Of a DNA stretch of 64,000 bases, positions 32,901-47,900 are shown piece by piece. The notes under the pieces were generated by a model, which made no database searches, was not told the origin of the DNA, and saw nothing but the letters and a program-made list of their open reading frames with translations. Within the stretch, counting starts at the first letter, position 1; every line of letters begins with the position of its first letter. The position numbers were made by a program, and so were the translations under genes. The stretch spans positions 1,798,001 through 1,862,000 of the forward strand of contig JAMPIT010000354.1 of NCBI GenBank assembly GCA_026261815.1, given 5' to 3'. This DNA comes from Monarcha castaneiventris obscurior. Lineage: Eukaryota > Chordata > Aves > Passeriformes > Monarchidae.

Positions 32901-35900
32901 CAGCTCTGCCAGAGGTCCCAGTGTTACTCACCAGATCATCATGCCCTGCTCAGGGGCATTAATGCAGCTGGATCGTGGGAGTGGGAGTGGTGGCTACCCT
33001 CCCACCCACTCCAGCCCGTCCCAAGCCAGCATTTCCTGAAGGGTTGTTGAAGCAAGTTGTAAAATTTGGTTCTTCACGTGCAGTGAGGAGCAGGATTTTA
33101 ATTAATCTGAACTGTGCACAGCTCGCAGAGCATCGACATTTTTCTCATTCCTAAGATTGCTTGGAGCCCAGAAGAGACCCACACAGATGCTCTTGTTCTT
33201 AAAGAACCCATCTTTAATTTCCTAAGGATTAGAAAGTGATTAGTGGATTGACTTGCAAATTCCTGGGAGCACTCTTTAGTCTAGGAGCAAAGGTTTGGCT
33301 GTTTCAGAGGGCACAGGGTATTTTCCAATATCATCTCCATCCCTTTGCTCAGTTCTGCACTGCACCTCGTGCTGTCGCAATAGGGACATATGTGGGATTT
33401 TCCGTGTAAAACAGCCTTTTTGCAGGATGGTGCAGAGCTGGAATGGACAGACCGAGCTTTTCCCATTCCTCCACCCAAATCCAGACACGGCAACTTGGGG
33501 CTCTGCAGTAATGGCCCCATTACCCCAGTAATGCCTGGCCTGGGAGTGCTAGGCGTGAAGAAGGCGAAGGGCACCCAGTGGGAAGTTTCATGGTAAATAT
33601 AACTTTAATTAAGAAAAAATACGTGGGACACCAGAGGCTGCCCCTGGTGGTGTGAATGTGCTTGGGTTTGGTGAGCAGGGGGGTGGGTCCCTGTCCAGAG
33701 ACAGTGATACCACTGCTCAGAGAAGTGGCATTAGGAGTGGTGCTGGAGAAGCAAGGGAGGACAAATCTATGGATTTTTCATCATTTTGGGGAGAGTTTCT
33801 TTAGTAGTTTTGAAAAATTTGGTAGGTTTTCAGCCAACTGTGCTGGAAGTACCCTGTCTATGAGGATGTGTCAGGGCTGCCCTGCACATCACATCACACC
33901 ACTGGCCAGTTTGCTGGCCAGGGGGTCTGGGGTGCTTGTGAGTGAGGGAATGGGGACAGTCAGAGGAGCTGGGGCCAGAGCAGTGCTCAGGGGTGAGTGT
34001 TTGGCCACCATGTGTCCTGGGAGGGAGCCTTCGTCTCTCCCACTGTGCTCTTGGTGGGTCCATTGCACTCCCCCGTCCTGGCTGGAGCCTGTTCAATGGA
34101 TGGTGCTGCCTTCATCTCCCTCCATTCCTGGGGAGTCAGAACCTCTTGGGTGAATGCAGCTGCTGCAGGGCTGGAGCCTGGGCCAAGTCTAGGGGGGAAT
34201 TGGGGAAAATTTCCATCTTTCTATCCTTTGCTGAGTACCAGAGGGCAGATTCTGGGGCTCTCATCTCCCTTGTGGCCACTGCTGTTGTGAGTCCCTTGGG
34301 CTGCCCAGGGACAAGCATCCCTTCTGGAATGCATTCGTTCGTGTCCCAGGTAGGATGCTGGGAGAACGGGCTTCTTAATGTCTGCAGAGAGGGTGAAGTG
34401 AAGTATGTGGCCCCTTTCCAAAACCTTTACGAGACAGCAGGAGTGAGCAGGGTGGTAGGTAGCCATCATTGTCACAGCCAAGTAAGGAGCTCATCTCGTA
34501 CAGCTCCCACCATACAAACAGCAGCTTCTCTCTGACTGCTGGGCCAGCCAAATGGAGTTTCTCAGCTCCAAGTGCACACCCTGCTGCTCCATACTCCAAC
34601 CAGACCATCCAAAGCTTCACTTTCTTCTTTGTAGCAAGAGGTCCTTAACTCCCTGAGGTCTGTTTTTAAAAAACAAAACAGCAACCACCCTCTTTTACTC
34701 TGGAGCTTGGCTTCGAGCATCCAGAGCTGCTTCTGGCAAGTCTGGCCCCAGCCGAGCCCCAGGGTTGTGCTGGGCTGGGTGGGTCTTTAAGATGTTGGGC
34801 ATCATTGCTCATTTGCTGCAAACCTCTAATTTAGGAGCATCAGGGATGGGAGTTGTGTCTCCTCTCAGCTCTGGAGCAGATGGGACTGGTGCCCTTCCTA
34901 AGCCAGATGTGTCCTGGGGCTGCCGGTATGGCTGCATTTCCTTCCCTTTTATTTTTTTTTAGTCTGAAGTTCCTCTCTAAGGAGTTGCATCGGAGTTACC
35001 GATGCCAAAAGCAGCTGGGGGGGAGGTAGAGTCATGATGTCCTTCCTGCAGGCGGGGAATGCTTTCATGTCCTCTGATCACTGGCAGCAGAGATGCTCTA
35101 ACTCTGCTGTTGGGAGCTCCCATGGACACAGCTGATGCTTGTATCACTGTTTCCCATTCCCAGCTCACAGAAGGATGTACAGGCTCCTTCCTTGGGCCAA
35201 GAATTGATGCTCTTCATGGCAGTGATTTTGCTTTTTGCTCTTCTCCACACCAAGACTGTAAGGATGGCATCAGCCATGCCTGGATTGACTACTGGAGCTG
35301 GGCTTTGCTGGGAACTTCTCTCCAGGAAGGGGATTTTCCTCCAGAGGAATAATTTGTCCAGTAATATGGAATTCAAGATGGAGTTGGGGCTTTTCTGTGA
35401 CCCTGCTGCATCCCTCAGCAGAGCTGGCTGTGCCTGGTCAGGGGTGCAGTCCTGGGGTCCTGCCCTCCCAAATGTCACTGGGAAGTGAATCATTGGGCTG
35501 GTCTCCCCCCACTCCAGCAGTTACCTTTCATCCTCAGGGCTGTGCAAGCTGGGCCCTGCCAAGGCTCTGTCAGGTGAAACTCTCCTGTGTTCCATGAGCA
35601 ATGATTTTTGGTTCTTTGTAGAGTCCCAAAATGGCTTGGGTTGGAAGGGTCCTTAAAGACCCTGCCATGGGCAGGGACACCTTCCACTATCCCAGCTTGC
35701 TCCAAGCCCCGTCCAGCCTGGCCTTGGACACTTCCAAGGATGGGATAGTTACAGCTTCCCTGGGCAGCCTGTGCAAGGGCCATTCCACCCTCACAGGGAA
35801 GAATTTCTTCCCAGTATGCTATTTAATCCTGCTCCAGCTTAAAGCCACTGTCCTGTCACTCCAGTTCCTTGTCCAAAGTCCCTCTCCAGCCCTCTTGGAG

Positions 35901-38900
35901 CCCCTTTAGGCACTGGAAGGGGCTCTAGGGTCTCCCTGGAGCCTTCTCTTGTCAAGGCTGAATATCCCAGCTCTCCCAGCCTGACTGCATCTTTTTTGTC
36001 ATCTTTTTCTGGTTGTTTTTTTTTTTATTCCAGGGGATTTTTTCTTCTCTGTTGCTCTTTCCCCCATACTTGGTGCATCCCCACCATGTTTATCATGAAT
36101 GAGTTCCCACTTCCCACAGTTTTTCACCCACCGGTGCCATGTGGGTTTCAGAGCCACTGCTCACCCTTGGGCTGCAAAAATGGGCTGAAAAGATGGCGGT
36201 TTGGAGTAGGTGGCTTGGGGCTGCTGTGCCCTGTTTGCTGGTGGGTGAGACACATGACATGAGGAGGTTCAGACTGGACAGGGGTTCCTTTCTGCACTGT
36301 GTGAGTGAAGGGTGGGTTTCTTGCTACAGGATGTTAAAGGTAAAACTTTTTCCTGGGCTCCCAAATCCAAATGAAGGTGTTAGTTAGCACGGGAGGCTGC
36401 AGCCCCCGAGGGAGCTCATGAGTCTCAGAGCACCAGTGGAGCCCTGTTGCCTGGCATGGCTGGAGCACCTTGTGGGCTTCAAGGCTTTGCTGCCTTTACC
36501 AGGTAGTTTGAAGCAAACCATATCCACAGTGTGTCTGCAGCACAGGAACCTCCAAGATGGATTGTCCCTTTGGCTCCGGGTATGCTCAGCCTCCTGCACA
36601 AGCAACTTGGAGCTGTGTTTTTTGGGACATCCCACATAAAGGGGAGCCTTTAGTGAGAACAAGGGCAGGGAGCACCTTGCACCAACAAGCCAGGGCGGCT
36701 GCAGGACAGAGCTGAGTTCCAGAGGTTCACAAGGGGCTCTGGCATCACATGGTGCCATGATCACCGTCACAGAGGAGCCAAAGAGTTGGCAGGGGCTGGC
36801 AGAGATGTGGTAACAGAGCGTCACAGCGCTGACATGTTGGGGACATAATTTGCTTTCAGTTGTAATTGCAGCCAGAGCCCTGGAGCTGCTCCAGTCCAGG
36901 ATAACTGGGACCAGGGTCCAGCTGTAGCTTCAGTCCTTTGTTGAATTTGCTCCTGGCATTTGTTGCTGGTGATGGGAGGGTGACAAATGCAATGGAGCAG
37001 GGATGCTCTGGGTGTCCTGTTGTGGGTGGCTGAGCTGGGATGTGCTTGGAGCTGGGTGGTGCCAAGGATGCCCATCCATGTCGTGCTGCAGGGCTTTCTC
37101 TGTCTACTGTCCCTGTAGACTCTCATCTGGTGCTGCCCACAGTCCCCAAAATTGCTGGTTGTGAAGCTCTCTGTAATTGCTTGGGGGTGGTAAAGCTGTT
37201 GTGGGAAGGGTTGAGCTGAGTTCCTTCAGTTCAGGCTTCTTGCTGGCCAAGAACTTGCTTTTTTGATTAAGAAGAAGAACCTGGAGCCAGCACAGGGTGT
37301 AAAAGCTCCCTTGAGGGCTGCCCCAAAGGATGGCAGCTTCTCCATCCCTGCAGTGTTCAGCCACCAGTGCCAAGGCCAATTTCTCCCACTGTGCTGGGGC
37401 ATGAGCATCCCCATATTTCCCACATGGGAGAAGAGAGTGTTTCTGCAGGCAGAGCCAGTGTCCTGCTTTCAGTCCCAGCTCTCCCCATCCCCACCATCAC
37501 ACTGCCTTGTAGCACCAGCTGCTTTCCATGGTCCCACCAGTACGCTGAAGGCAGCATCCCAGTGGCTGCATGGCTGGGGCAAGACACCATCCTTGACAGA
37601 AGTGTGTGGGATTTTGCTTTGCTTTCACAAGTCCTCCTCCTCAGAGGAGGAGCAGAATGTGATGGATCAGAGCTGCTCCGAGCTGGCCCTGCTCAAAAGA
37701 GGGAGGATGCAGGAGGGCAGCGAATGCCAATCCCAGCTCTGGTTTAATTTTGGTGATTCCAGGCAGAGCATCCAGCAGGATTGCATTTTCCAGTGCTCTT
37801 TGTCCTGTGCCAGAGGGCAGCTCCTCTTTAAGAAGGGTCTGCTGGTTTTGCCATGCATGGGTTTCCATAACTTGAGGGCAGTTGGAAAGCTCTGCCTGTG
37901 TGATTTCAGGTCCACAGGTGGGTACCAAAACCTGAGGAACATCTCTAAAAGGAGTCAGCCATAGCTGTGCCATGACTACTGAGGGCAGTGCAGGAGAGCG
38001 GGCCCTGGAAAGGATGGGGACATTCCCAGTCCCTTTGGGATACTCCTCTGGAGCCACCTCCTGCAAGGATTTGGTTTACTCTGCAGAATACCAGATTGGG
38101 AAAAGGGATTAATTGATCCAAACTTGCCTTCTCTCACCCAACTCCACATCTATCCTGGGGTCAGGAATGCTGAATGCTCCTTTCAGTGCCCAGGAGCCTA
38201 TCCAAGCACCACTATGTCATGGACACCATGGACCCAGTGAACCCCAAATTCCATAGAAATAAGGGAAAGGTGTATTTCTGGCGAAGCACAGCTTTGCTGC
38301 CTTGTGTTGAACTCATGCAGGTCATCCCCCCAGCTCCTCCCCAGCAGTGCATAGCAAGCGGTTTTGCACAGGGAGAAGTTGGGAGAGCTGGGGAGGTGCC
38401 AGGGCTGAGCTGGTGCTGGAGCTTTCCCATTCCTCCATGGCCCAGCAGACATTGGGGACATACACTGTGTGGCCTCTCCTGCCTTCTTTGAGCCAAGGGG
38501 CTGAGCTGCTTGCAGCATGCTGGGGCTGCCCAAGTCCCGTAGCCTATAATTTCCTACCTCCGTCTCTTCCCTTTTTAGAGTAAAATGGTATCTTGTGCTT
38601 CTCTGGCCTCGGGCCTGCCCGCTCCAGTCTGGATGGCTTCCTTGAACATGGTGCCACTGCAGGGCCACTGGTGAGTGTGGCCCTTGCATGGTGCTGCCAG
38701 CCCCAGTGTGGCACTGAGCACCCTGAGCTGCTCCAGGGCTTTTCCAACCCGATACAAATTTTTTCTTGCAAGGCAGAGTGCACAGGTAACAGAGGAGGGT
38801 GTCCTGTTGCTGATGCTCCCTGTGGTGATGCTCATGGTAGAGCAGCTTTTTCTGTTCTAAGGAGCAAAGCACTGGTATTTGGCTCCTTGTAGAGGAGCCA

Positions 38901-41900
38901 CTGTGGCATCAGGCTGTGCCCCAGGGAGGCCTCATCCTGCTCCAGTGGTCACAACACTGATGCTGCATCATCCAAAACTGCTTAAAGACCCCCGTGTCCC
39001 TGGTGCTGGAGGGGCTGCACTGCCCTCACTGTAGGTGAGAAGGGGAGAGCAGTGGGCTGGGTGTGGCATGGGTGGTGCTGGCATGGGGAGAGGGTGTTTG
39101 GTGGGGGATGAGCTGGTCTCCCACTGTCCAGGTCGGGATTTGGCCAGTTCCAGCTGGAGAAACACCAGCACCAGCTTAAGGAATCTGAGCTTCAGTTAGC
39201 CAGAATCAGCCCGGTCTGGATTTTTGCTTATTTTCTCACTTGCCATGATTTTAAAAATATTTTCAGTGAAATTAAATGTTTCCCTTAAAATAAATAAAGC
39301 CCTGCAAACAAGCTTCACTGTTGTTTATTTGACATCATCACTGATGTCATATGGGCTGAGGAAGGGGCCTCTGACATAATTTCTGTCCTGGAGCTGGGTC
39401 GATGCTGGAACTCCCAAAAGAAATGGGGATGTCTGTCTTCCTCCATTTCTTTTTCCCTTTCATACTCAGGGCAGGGAAGTTCTGTGAGCCAAGATGTTTG
39501 TTGCTTGAATGTGCCGAAGCCGCCTGTAACAACAGAGCTGGGGCAGGTTGAGGTTGCAGGGAAATAGGAAATGAAAACCTATTCAGCTCAAAAAATTCAT
39601 ACAATGGCAAAAAACCAAAGCAAACCAAAGCTAAATATAGTGGGGCCCATGAGTTTGCTTGGACTTCTGGTAGATGTTTGTGATGGAAAAAAATGGGATG
39701 TTTTATTAAAAAAAAGAACAACAAAAGTGGTGGTGTTGATGTGGTGCTTTGGGAAGCTTCTTGCTGGGGTGTTGGGGCAAGAAGAGGCAGTCAGAAGCCC
39801 TGAGGTGGCTTTTTAGCTTACAAACATTAATTTAAAGAAATAAAGTGCCTTTTAAACATGACACATCAGCTGGAGCAGCATGTCCCAGCATCATGTCTGG
39901 GATTTACTGGTTTATACAGGTTTTGCGATAGAGTCACGTGGTGGGGTGGCCCCCAGTGATGCTGGGGGTCAGGGAATTTCCTTGGGGATGCATGGTTGGC
40001 CCGTGGCAGCAGGCAGGACTGTGGGACATGTGTGGAGTTGGGGTTGAGTTTGGCCTGTTTTCCCTCGTCAGCTGCACTTCTATCTGCTGGCAGCGATTCC
40101 CCTCACTTGGCTTCTGCCTCCCAATGCCTGGGCTGGGATTCCAAAGGGTCCTGATGTGACATTTTGTATTTGCTGGGGCTGGGGCTGTGCAGGCATTTTC
40201 CTTCACACAAGGGGAGACCTTCCTCAGCAGTTCCTGTTTGCTCCACAGCTTTTAGCAGGTCCCCAAATACACTTAGTCGTGATGGATGCGCTATTTCCCT
40301 GCTGTTTTTCTCCACCTGGAGCAGATGGCTGGTGCCAAAGCCATTGGCTTCTCCAGCACTGGCATCATTGCAATGCCTGGAAATGCTGCAGCCAAGTGCT
40401 GCGCATGGGAGCTCAGTTTTGAATGGTTCTAATGATGTGGTTAGAGTGGGAGAGCACTTTGCTCTGGCTCTGATGCCCAACAGCCACCCTTGGTGATGCC
40501 ACACTGGATACAGATACCCACCGGTGTCTCTCTGCCCAGAGCCCATCACCGGGGATGGGCACTGGGGCAAGCCCTGAGTCAATGCTGTAGGAAGGTGGTG
40601 GTTCCCCAGCATCCCGGGTGCTGTGCCCAGGGATACATCCCAAAACTTGCTTTGCACAGAGACAGGATGTCCTGTCAGGGCTCAGGGCCGTGCATGGCAC
40701 ATACTGAATCCCCAGCAATGCTTTCACCCTTTCCTTTTGTTCTCTCCCCAGACTCCAAAGTCTTTCTCATCTACAACACGGGCACGCAGGGCTGCCTGGA
40801 GACCAAGGACTCGCTGGTGCGACTGGCCAAGGGCTGCAACACCAGTGCCCCAGCCCAGCAGTGGAAATGGGTCTCCCGAAATCGCCTCTTCAATGTGGGG
40901 GCCATGCAGTGCCTGGGGGTGTCATGGCATGGGGCCAACGCCACGGCTGGGCTGCACCTCTTGGCCACCTATGAGTGCGACCGCGAGTCGGTCAACATGC
41001 GCTGGAGCTGCCGTGGGCTCGGGGAGCAGCTGTCACAGCATCTAGGTGCCCGCCAGGGCAATTCCTCCCTGGACAGGGGCGACCAGGCGCATGGCTCACA
41101 GTGGAGGACATATGACACCGAGGAGGATCTGTGCTCCATGCCCTACTCTGGTAACACCTTCTTGGGCATTAGTGTTATCTTGTAACCCAAACCATCCCCA
41201 AAATGTGAGCTAAGGCTGTGGTGCTGCAGCAATTGGGTCCTGCCTGGGAAGCTCAGTCCCAGCGTGCTGGGGCTACAGAACCAGGCAGGATCAGGGCGAT
41301 GGGGAGTGGGCAGCCTCCGGGCACCCCATAGCCCCCCACACTGGGCCAACCCACACCCCTCACCCCAGATCTCCCTCCAGCTCCCATAGACACATCCTCA
41401 ATCAAGGGCTCCTCTTTTCCCTCAGAGATTTACACCATCCAGGGCAACTCCCATGGGAAGCCCTGCACCATCCCCTTCAAATACGACAACCAGTGGTTTC
41501 ATGAGTGCACCAGCACAGGGCGAGAGGACGGGCACCTCTGGTGTGCCACCACCCAGGACTACGGCAAGGACGAGCGGTGGGGCTTCTGCCCCATAAAGAG
41601 TAAGTAGGGGGACACATTCCATGGGAAAAAGCAAAAACCCCATGCCAATCCCTCTTGAGGACTTTTGGGCTTCTCCTCTCCCCCTGTGAGCAGTCTGCAG
41701 TGCCAGAGCAGCAAGTTATTGGGGTTTACTGGGTTACTGGGGGGGTTTTTGTGTCTGTGTTGGGTGCTCACCCTGCTCATCCCCACAGGCAATGACTGTG
41801 AGACCTTTTGGGACAAGGACCACCTCACCAACAGCTGCTACCAGTTCAACTTCCAGTCAACGCTGTCGTGGCGGGAGGCCTGGAATAGCTGTGAGCAGCA

Positions 41901-44900
41901 AGGAGCCAACCTGCTTAGCATCACAGAGATCCATGAGCAGACCTACATCAATGGTGAGATTCTGGCAGCCTAGCTGTGCATTCCTCATCTGGGGCTGAGC
42001 TGGCTGCACTGCGGGCATTGCCACTGCCAGTTTGCTCTGCCTGCCCCAGGTTTGAGGGGGTGACAAGCTGGGCTTGGGGGACTGATTCTGCCTCTCCAGG
42101 GCTGCTGACTGGGTACAGCTCCACCCTCTGGATTGGACTGAATGACCTGGACATCAATGGAGGCTGGCAGTGGTCGGACAACTCACCCCTCAAGTACCTC
42201 AACTGGGAGAGTGGTGAGACAGGGGAGGTTGTGGTGGTGATGGGGCCTGAGGAACACCCTTTGACCACCAGAGATGGTCCCATGGCATGGGAGGTGGCCC
42301 AGGCTGCTGCAGGGTATCCCCTTGATGCACGGGGACAGAGAGCCCTAGGGACCTGTGTAATAGCCTGGGACAGCTGTGGAGCTGGAGCGGGGACACAGGG
42401 CGCTGAGAGGGAATTGGCCCTCTGCAAACATTCACTGACCCTGTGGATAACCTGGGCTGACATTCCTTGTTTGGCGGGTTGCTGCATCCCTGCTTAGTGC
42501 TGGAGTGTGGCTGAGAAGTGGTCCCCAGCTGCAGACACCCATCCCTAACCCTGGGGTGCTCAGAGGGAAGAGGGCCCATTGGTCATGCCTGGTGCCATCA
42601 CCCAGAGGCACTTGGGGGATTACAGTGATACCCTCGGAGAAGGTTTGAGGACAGGTGAGAGCAGTTCAGGTCTGGTACTTTGACCCCCTGACTGCTATCG
42701 ACATTTCCAGGTAAAACAGTGACCCTTTGGGTTCTTGTGCATTGAGGCACTACAAATAATCCTGGGCATGTTGGGGTCACATCTTCATCATGCAAAATAA
42801 CAAAATAAAAGGGGTTTTACTGGTGTTGAAGCAGGGAGAGCTGCATTGGTGGCTCTGTCCTGGCTCTTCAGTAGCCTGTCTCCTCATCCTACTCTCCAGA
42901 CCAGCCTGACAACCCCAGTGAGGAGAACTGCGGCGTGATCCGCACAGAGTCATCAGGGGGATGGCAGAACCGCGACTGTGGCATCGCCCTCCCCTACGTC
43001 TGCAAGAAGAAGCCCAACGCCACAGCTGACCCCTTCCTGACGGGTGAGCAGGGGATGACCAGCATCCAGAAATGGGCAGCTCTGTATCCCATCGGGGTGT
43101 GCTTCTATCCCAGCATGGTCAGGGGATGCTGCCCATATAGGTGCCCATGGTGTCCCTGGCTTGCTGGTGTCCTGGCTGTGCGGAGCAGGACTTGAGCTCC
43201 CTAGATTTGGGAAAAATCATCCCCAAGGAACATTTCCAAGAAGTGCTTGGTGCCATTCCAGGTTGGGTGGTAAGGGAGGGATGGAGAGCAGCAGGTCCCT
43301 GTGGTCCCCAGGGGAGGGGATGCTCTCTGCTCTGCCCTGCCCTCACTCCTCTGCAGACAGAAGGGACTTTGTTTTGTCCCTGGAGCTCTGTAGCTGCCAT
43401 TCCCACACCTTGTACTGCCTGTTATATTTTGGCCGTGTTTCCCACTGTGGCTTTGGCTTGGTCTGCTGAGCACCCACAGGATAGCAGTCCATTCCCTGCC
43501 AAGGAGAGGGCTGGAGAGCTGGGCAGGAGCCCTCAGGCTGCCTTGTGTCCTGCTAGACTCGTGGTCGGAGGTGAAGGTGGACTGTGAGCCCAGCTGGCAG
43601 CCCTTCCAGTCCAACTGCTACCGGCTGGTAGGAGAGAAGAAGAGCTGGCAGGAGGCAAAGAAGACCTGCCTGCGGAGTGGGGGTGACCTGGTCAGCATCC
43701 ACACCCTCTCTGAACTGGAATTTGTCACCAAGGAGATCAAGCAAGGTAAGGAGAATCTTGCTATGCCAGCAGCCCCTTTCCTGTCTTGTGGGGTCCATAG
43801 AAAAGTCCCTGGATGTGCTGGAGGCTGCAGAGTTGACTTGTGGCTGTGCAGGGAGCAGAGGTCCCAGGCTGGAAGGTAATGTGTTCCTTGGAGGAACCCA
43901 TAATCCAGGTGCATCCTCCATCCAGCAAATGTAAAAGCTGTTACCAGAGCCTGCAGTGCTGAGTCAAAACTATCCAGCTGCAGCTGGGAATGGTGCTAGT
44001 CCCAGCTGGTTAATGTAGGAAAAGATGGGAAAGCAATTCCTGCTGGACTTGCTGGAGGAGGCCAGCAAGGAGCCATAGGAGAGTGGAGGAAGGAAAGGAA
44101 ATACTGCTGCACGCAGGCTGGGAGCAGACTGGGATGTGCTGGAAGGGAATGGTTGAAAACCAGTAGCTCACTGGACATGAGCCTGCAGATCTGGACTTTT
44201 ACTCCCATACTGCTAGCCCCTCTCTGAAAACTGCAGGCAAATGTCCCTGTGTTTCCTACTCTGGGGGTCCCTTCTTGCAGGCAGGAGCTGCCCAACCTTG
44301 CCCTGCCCTCTCCTGTCCACTGGCACCGGGGGGTCAGAGCTGAGCCCTAAGTGGGTTTCAGCAGGTGCTGTGCAGAGACCGGTCCCATCACAGGGGCTGA
44401 AGTCACCAGGGGGTTCTGAACAGGGTCAGCCAGGACGAGGGAATTTCACTCCTTCCCTTCCTGTCCTGGCAGATGTGGAAGAGCTCTGGATTGGCCTAAA
44501 TGACCTCAAGCTGCAGATGAACTTTGAGTGGTCGGACGGGACACCCGTGAGGTTCACATACTGGCACCCCTTTGAGCCCAACAACTTCCGTGACAGCCTG
44601 GAGGACTGTGTGACCATCTGGGGACCTGTGAGAACCTGGAGGGGATGGGGGGTTATCCTGCACCTCTGCAGGGAGCACCGCAGCATCCTCATTGCTGAGG
44701 AAGGCATTCCTCAGGGAGTGTCTCCAGCTGGGTTCAACTGAGCTCATCCGCGCAGTTGGGGTGGGAGGGATACATCTCATCATCCTTGAGGATTTGGTGT
44801 AAGGAACGAAAGTGAAGGGGCTGGAACATCCCCCAGGCTGTCAGACAGGCTCATTGCCACTCTTCTCGCCCTATAGGAAGGGAGGTGGAATGACAGCCCC

Positions 44901-47900
44901 TGCAACCAGACCCTGCCATCCATCTGCAAAAAGCCCGGTCGGGTGAGCCAGGAGAAGGAGGAGGATGACCACGGGTGCCGAAAGGTGAGGGGCCACCTGG
45001 GGTGGCAGGGCCTCTGGCTGCTCTATGGCTCTGCCTAGTGCTCAAGGCTTCAGGGGACCTTTCCCTAAAACCATTTTGGGGAGCCCCGATGAGCAGTGCC
45101 TGGAGAAGCTGGTCTGTGCCTGAGAGCTGCTGAGCTGGAGCACTCTGGGGCTGCTGAGCCCCTCGCTGCCATGGTGGAGGAGTCCATGGGAAGAAATCAG
45201 GACACAAAGCACATGCGTCTGTGCACACTGTCCAAGACCCTCCCCATCAGGTGGCCTGGCAGCAGCAGGGATGTTCTTTTTTATACCCTTGGCCTCTTTT
45301 TGTGCCAGAACACAGGAGCACGTGACTAGCAAGCAGCCGCTCCAGGCCAACTCCCAGAGGTGCTGCCGGGCTCTTCCCATGTCCCGTGTTGGACCCTCAG
45401 CATGGTCCAACCCTAACCCCCATTTCCAGCAGCTGCTTGGCTCTGTCAGAGCTCAGGGGAGCACAGCAGCCATGCAGGAGAGCTGCCATGCAAGGCCAGA
45501 TTTGAGGGCTGCCAGGCAAAGCTGGAGGAGCCCCAGTGTCAGCAGGTGCCGGGGATGAGACACTCGGTGGCAAAGTTCTGCTACCACTCATTTGTGTGTC
45601 CCCAAAGCAGTCCTGAGGACTCCCCGTGCTGATTTAACTCCCTTTTGGCTCTCCAGCCACAGTCTTATCCTGACCCTGGGTGCCCAGCAGAGATGCACTG
45701 GGAAACAAACTGTGAGGGACAAATGAACCAATGAACCAATACAAGGGACAAATGAATCAAGAACCATCCTTCCTCTACTTACTCATTCTCAATGAGGACT
45801 TTTGCCACCCAGAGGCAGAAGCTGGTGGAGAGGAGGCACATCTTGCTCAGGGGTTTGGTCCTATCCACTCCAGACACTCCAGTGGTTTTTCATGGTGGCT
45901 TTGCTGCTTTTTACCCCCTTTAAAAATCTTCTTCATTTCAGGAACCACCTTAAAGGAAGCAATTAAAGATAGAGGTTTGGGGGTTTCAATGGGAAAGGCA
46001 GAGCAGGAGAGGAATGTGGGGGCACGCTGGGATTGGGAGCTGGAGGCAACAGTTGGGGTTGGGGATCCTGTCCTGGCCCTCTTTCAGATCACAGAGACTT
46101 GCTGTGGTGCTCAGTGTGTGGGAGTGCATCCTTGGGGTGTTAGGAGTGCTGTGGCCGGGGCTGGTTGGGGACCCATCTGGGGACATTGCACTGTCCCAGG
46201 ACAGGCCCCTTTCTTGGCTGCTCAGTTGCAACCATGCTGCTCCAGAGGGACGCAGCTGATGGGTCTGTACCTGGATTTGCCAGGTTCAGAGAAAGGCTGT
46301 AAGAGCAGGAACTTGGGGGAAAAACTGGAATTTGCAGTTGTTCTCATTTACTGAGGCTGCTCTCCTGCTTCCCTCCCCACGGTGCTGATGACACTGCGTA
46401 TGGCATGTGCCCCCACTGTCCTTCCAATGCTCAGGGGACCCAGGAGTAGAACCGTAGTGGTGCTTCCCCTTTCGGGGGTCCATGAGCCTGGGGCCACTTG
46501 GCTCCTTGGCTGAGCCACTTCACCCTTGTGAAGGGTGTGTGTCCCCTCTCACAGATGAGCCCCCATGTCCCTCCCCACTCTGCCACCACCGCTGCCAGCC
46601 CCACGGCCACCCTGCTCCCTGCTCTGGCGGAAAACAGGCACTATTGTGTCTCCAACCCCTGAGAGACTCCAACATCAACAAGGTGGGGCATTAAAGCTGG
46701 CTGCTGTGGTACTCGCTTTGGACTCAGCCCTGCGGCATAAAGAGGAGGATTGTGTTCCCCTCCCTGCACCCCGGCCAGGGCCAGACGCTGGCAGGGAGAG
46801 CTGTTTCCCCAGCTTTGAAGCTGCCTGGGTGTTTGTTTTCCCTGTAGCCATGTCCTCTGGGACCAGAGGCTTGTTAGAATCCCAGCTGAGCAGGGTCAAG
46901 CTGGGGCAGCTGGGGTCAGGAGACCTCCCAGGAGAAGGCAGAGGTGGTGGTGGGGAACTTGGGATGTTACTCTCGTGCCCTGGGATTGCTCCCATCCTTC
47001 TGGGGAGGTCCAGGTGGGCGGTGGTGGATGCTCCCTGTCACCCGTCCCCAGGGCTGGAAGTGGCACAGCCCCTCCTGCTTCTGGCTGGGCGAGGACCGTG
47101 TCCCCTACAGTGACGCCCGCAAGACATGCTCCGACTACAGCTCCACGCTGGTCACCATCACCAACAGGTCAGTGCCATGCCAGTGGTGGTGGGTTTACCC
47201 CAAAACGAGTCCTGCAAGGTCGGGAGTGACTTCCAAGGGCTGGAGCATCATGGGCGGCTCAGAGTCTCGGCTCGCTGCGTTGCCCACTCTCTGTCCCTCC
47301 AGGTTCGAGCAGGCATACGTGAGCAGCCTCATCTACGGCTGGGATGGGGAGTATTTTTGGACAGCTCTGCAGGACATCAATGAGACAGGCGCATTCCGCT
47401 GGCTGAGCGGTGATGAGGTGATGTACACTCACTGGAACCGCAACCAGCCCGGTAAGGGATGGGGGTGGGATGGGGACTCCCGCTTCATGCAGGGCAGGGC
47501 TGGCACTGCCCCCCAGCACAGTCCAACCCTAAGGCTGGCATCTTCCCTGCTCTCGTGAGCGCTCCAGGTTACAACAAGGGTGGCTGCGTGGCCCTGGCCA
47601 CCGGCAGCTCCATGGGGCTGTGGGAGGTGAAGAACTGCAGTACGTTCAAGGCCAAGTACATCTGTCGGCAGAACCTGGGCACCCCAGTCAATCCTGAACT
47701 GCCTGGTCCTTTCCCTACTCCCAGCCTCACTGCCACCTGCCCCACAGGATGGAGCTCCGACCCCAAACTCCGTCACTGCTACAAGGTGAAGGGGGGTTGG
47801 ACAGGTCGGTGTGGGGATGCACGAGCCTCCCCAGTGCAGCGGGGTGAAGGGGCACATTTTGATGCTTGCAAGAGGCACCCCACAAGCCTGGCTGGGGCTG

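Larger units (their letters stand above)
29947..40751 (+). other. MRC2 intron 1 (10.8 kb)
   Basis: The first 500 bases are CpG island. A 21-T run lies at 30616-30636. A second small CpG-rich patch with a NotI-type gcggccgc lies at about 31455-31570. A long CR1 lies at 35622-35990. Elsewhere there are only chance open frames and no recognised exon. A long first intron is a typical site for regulatory elements, but none can be named from sequence alone. Confidence 0.7.
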
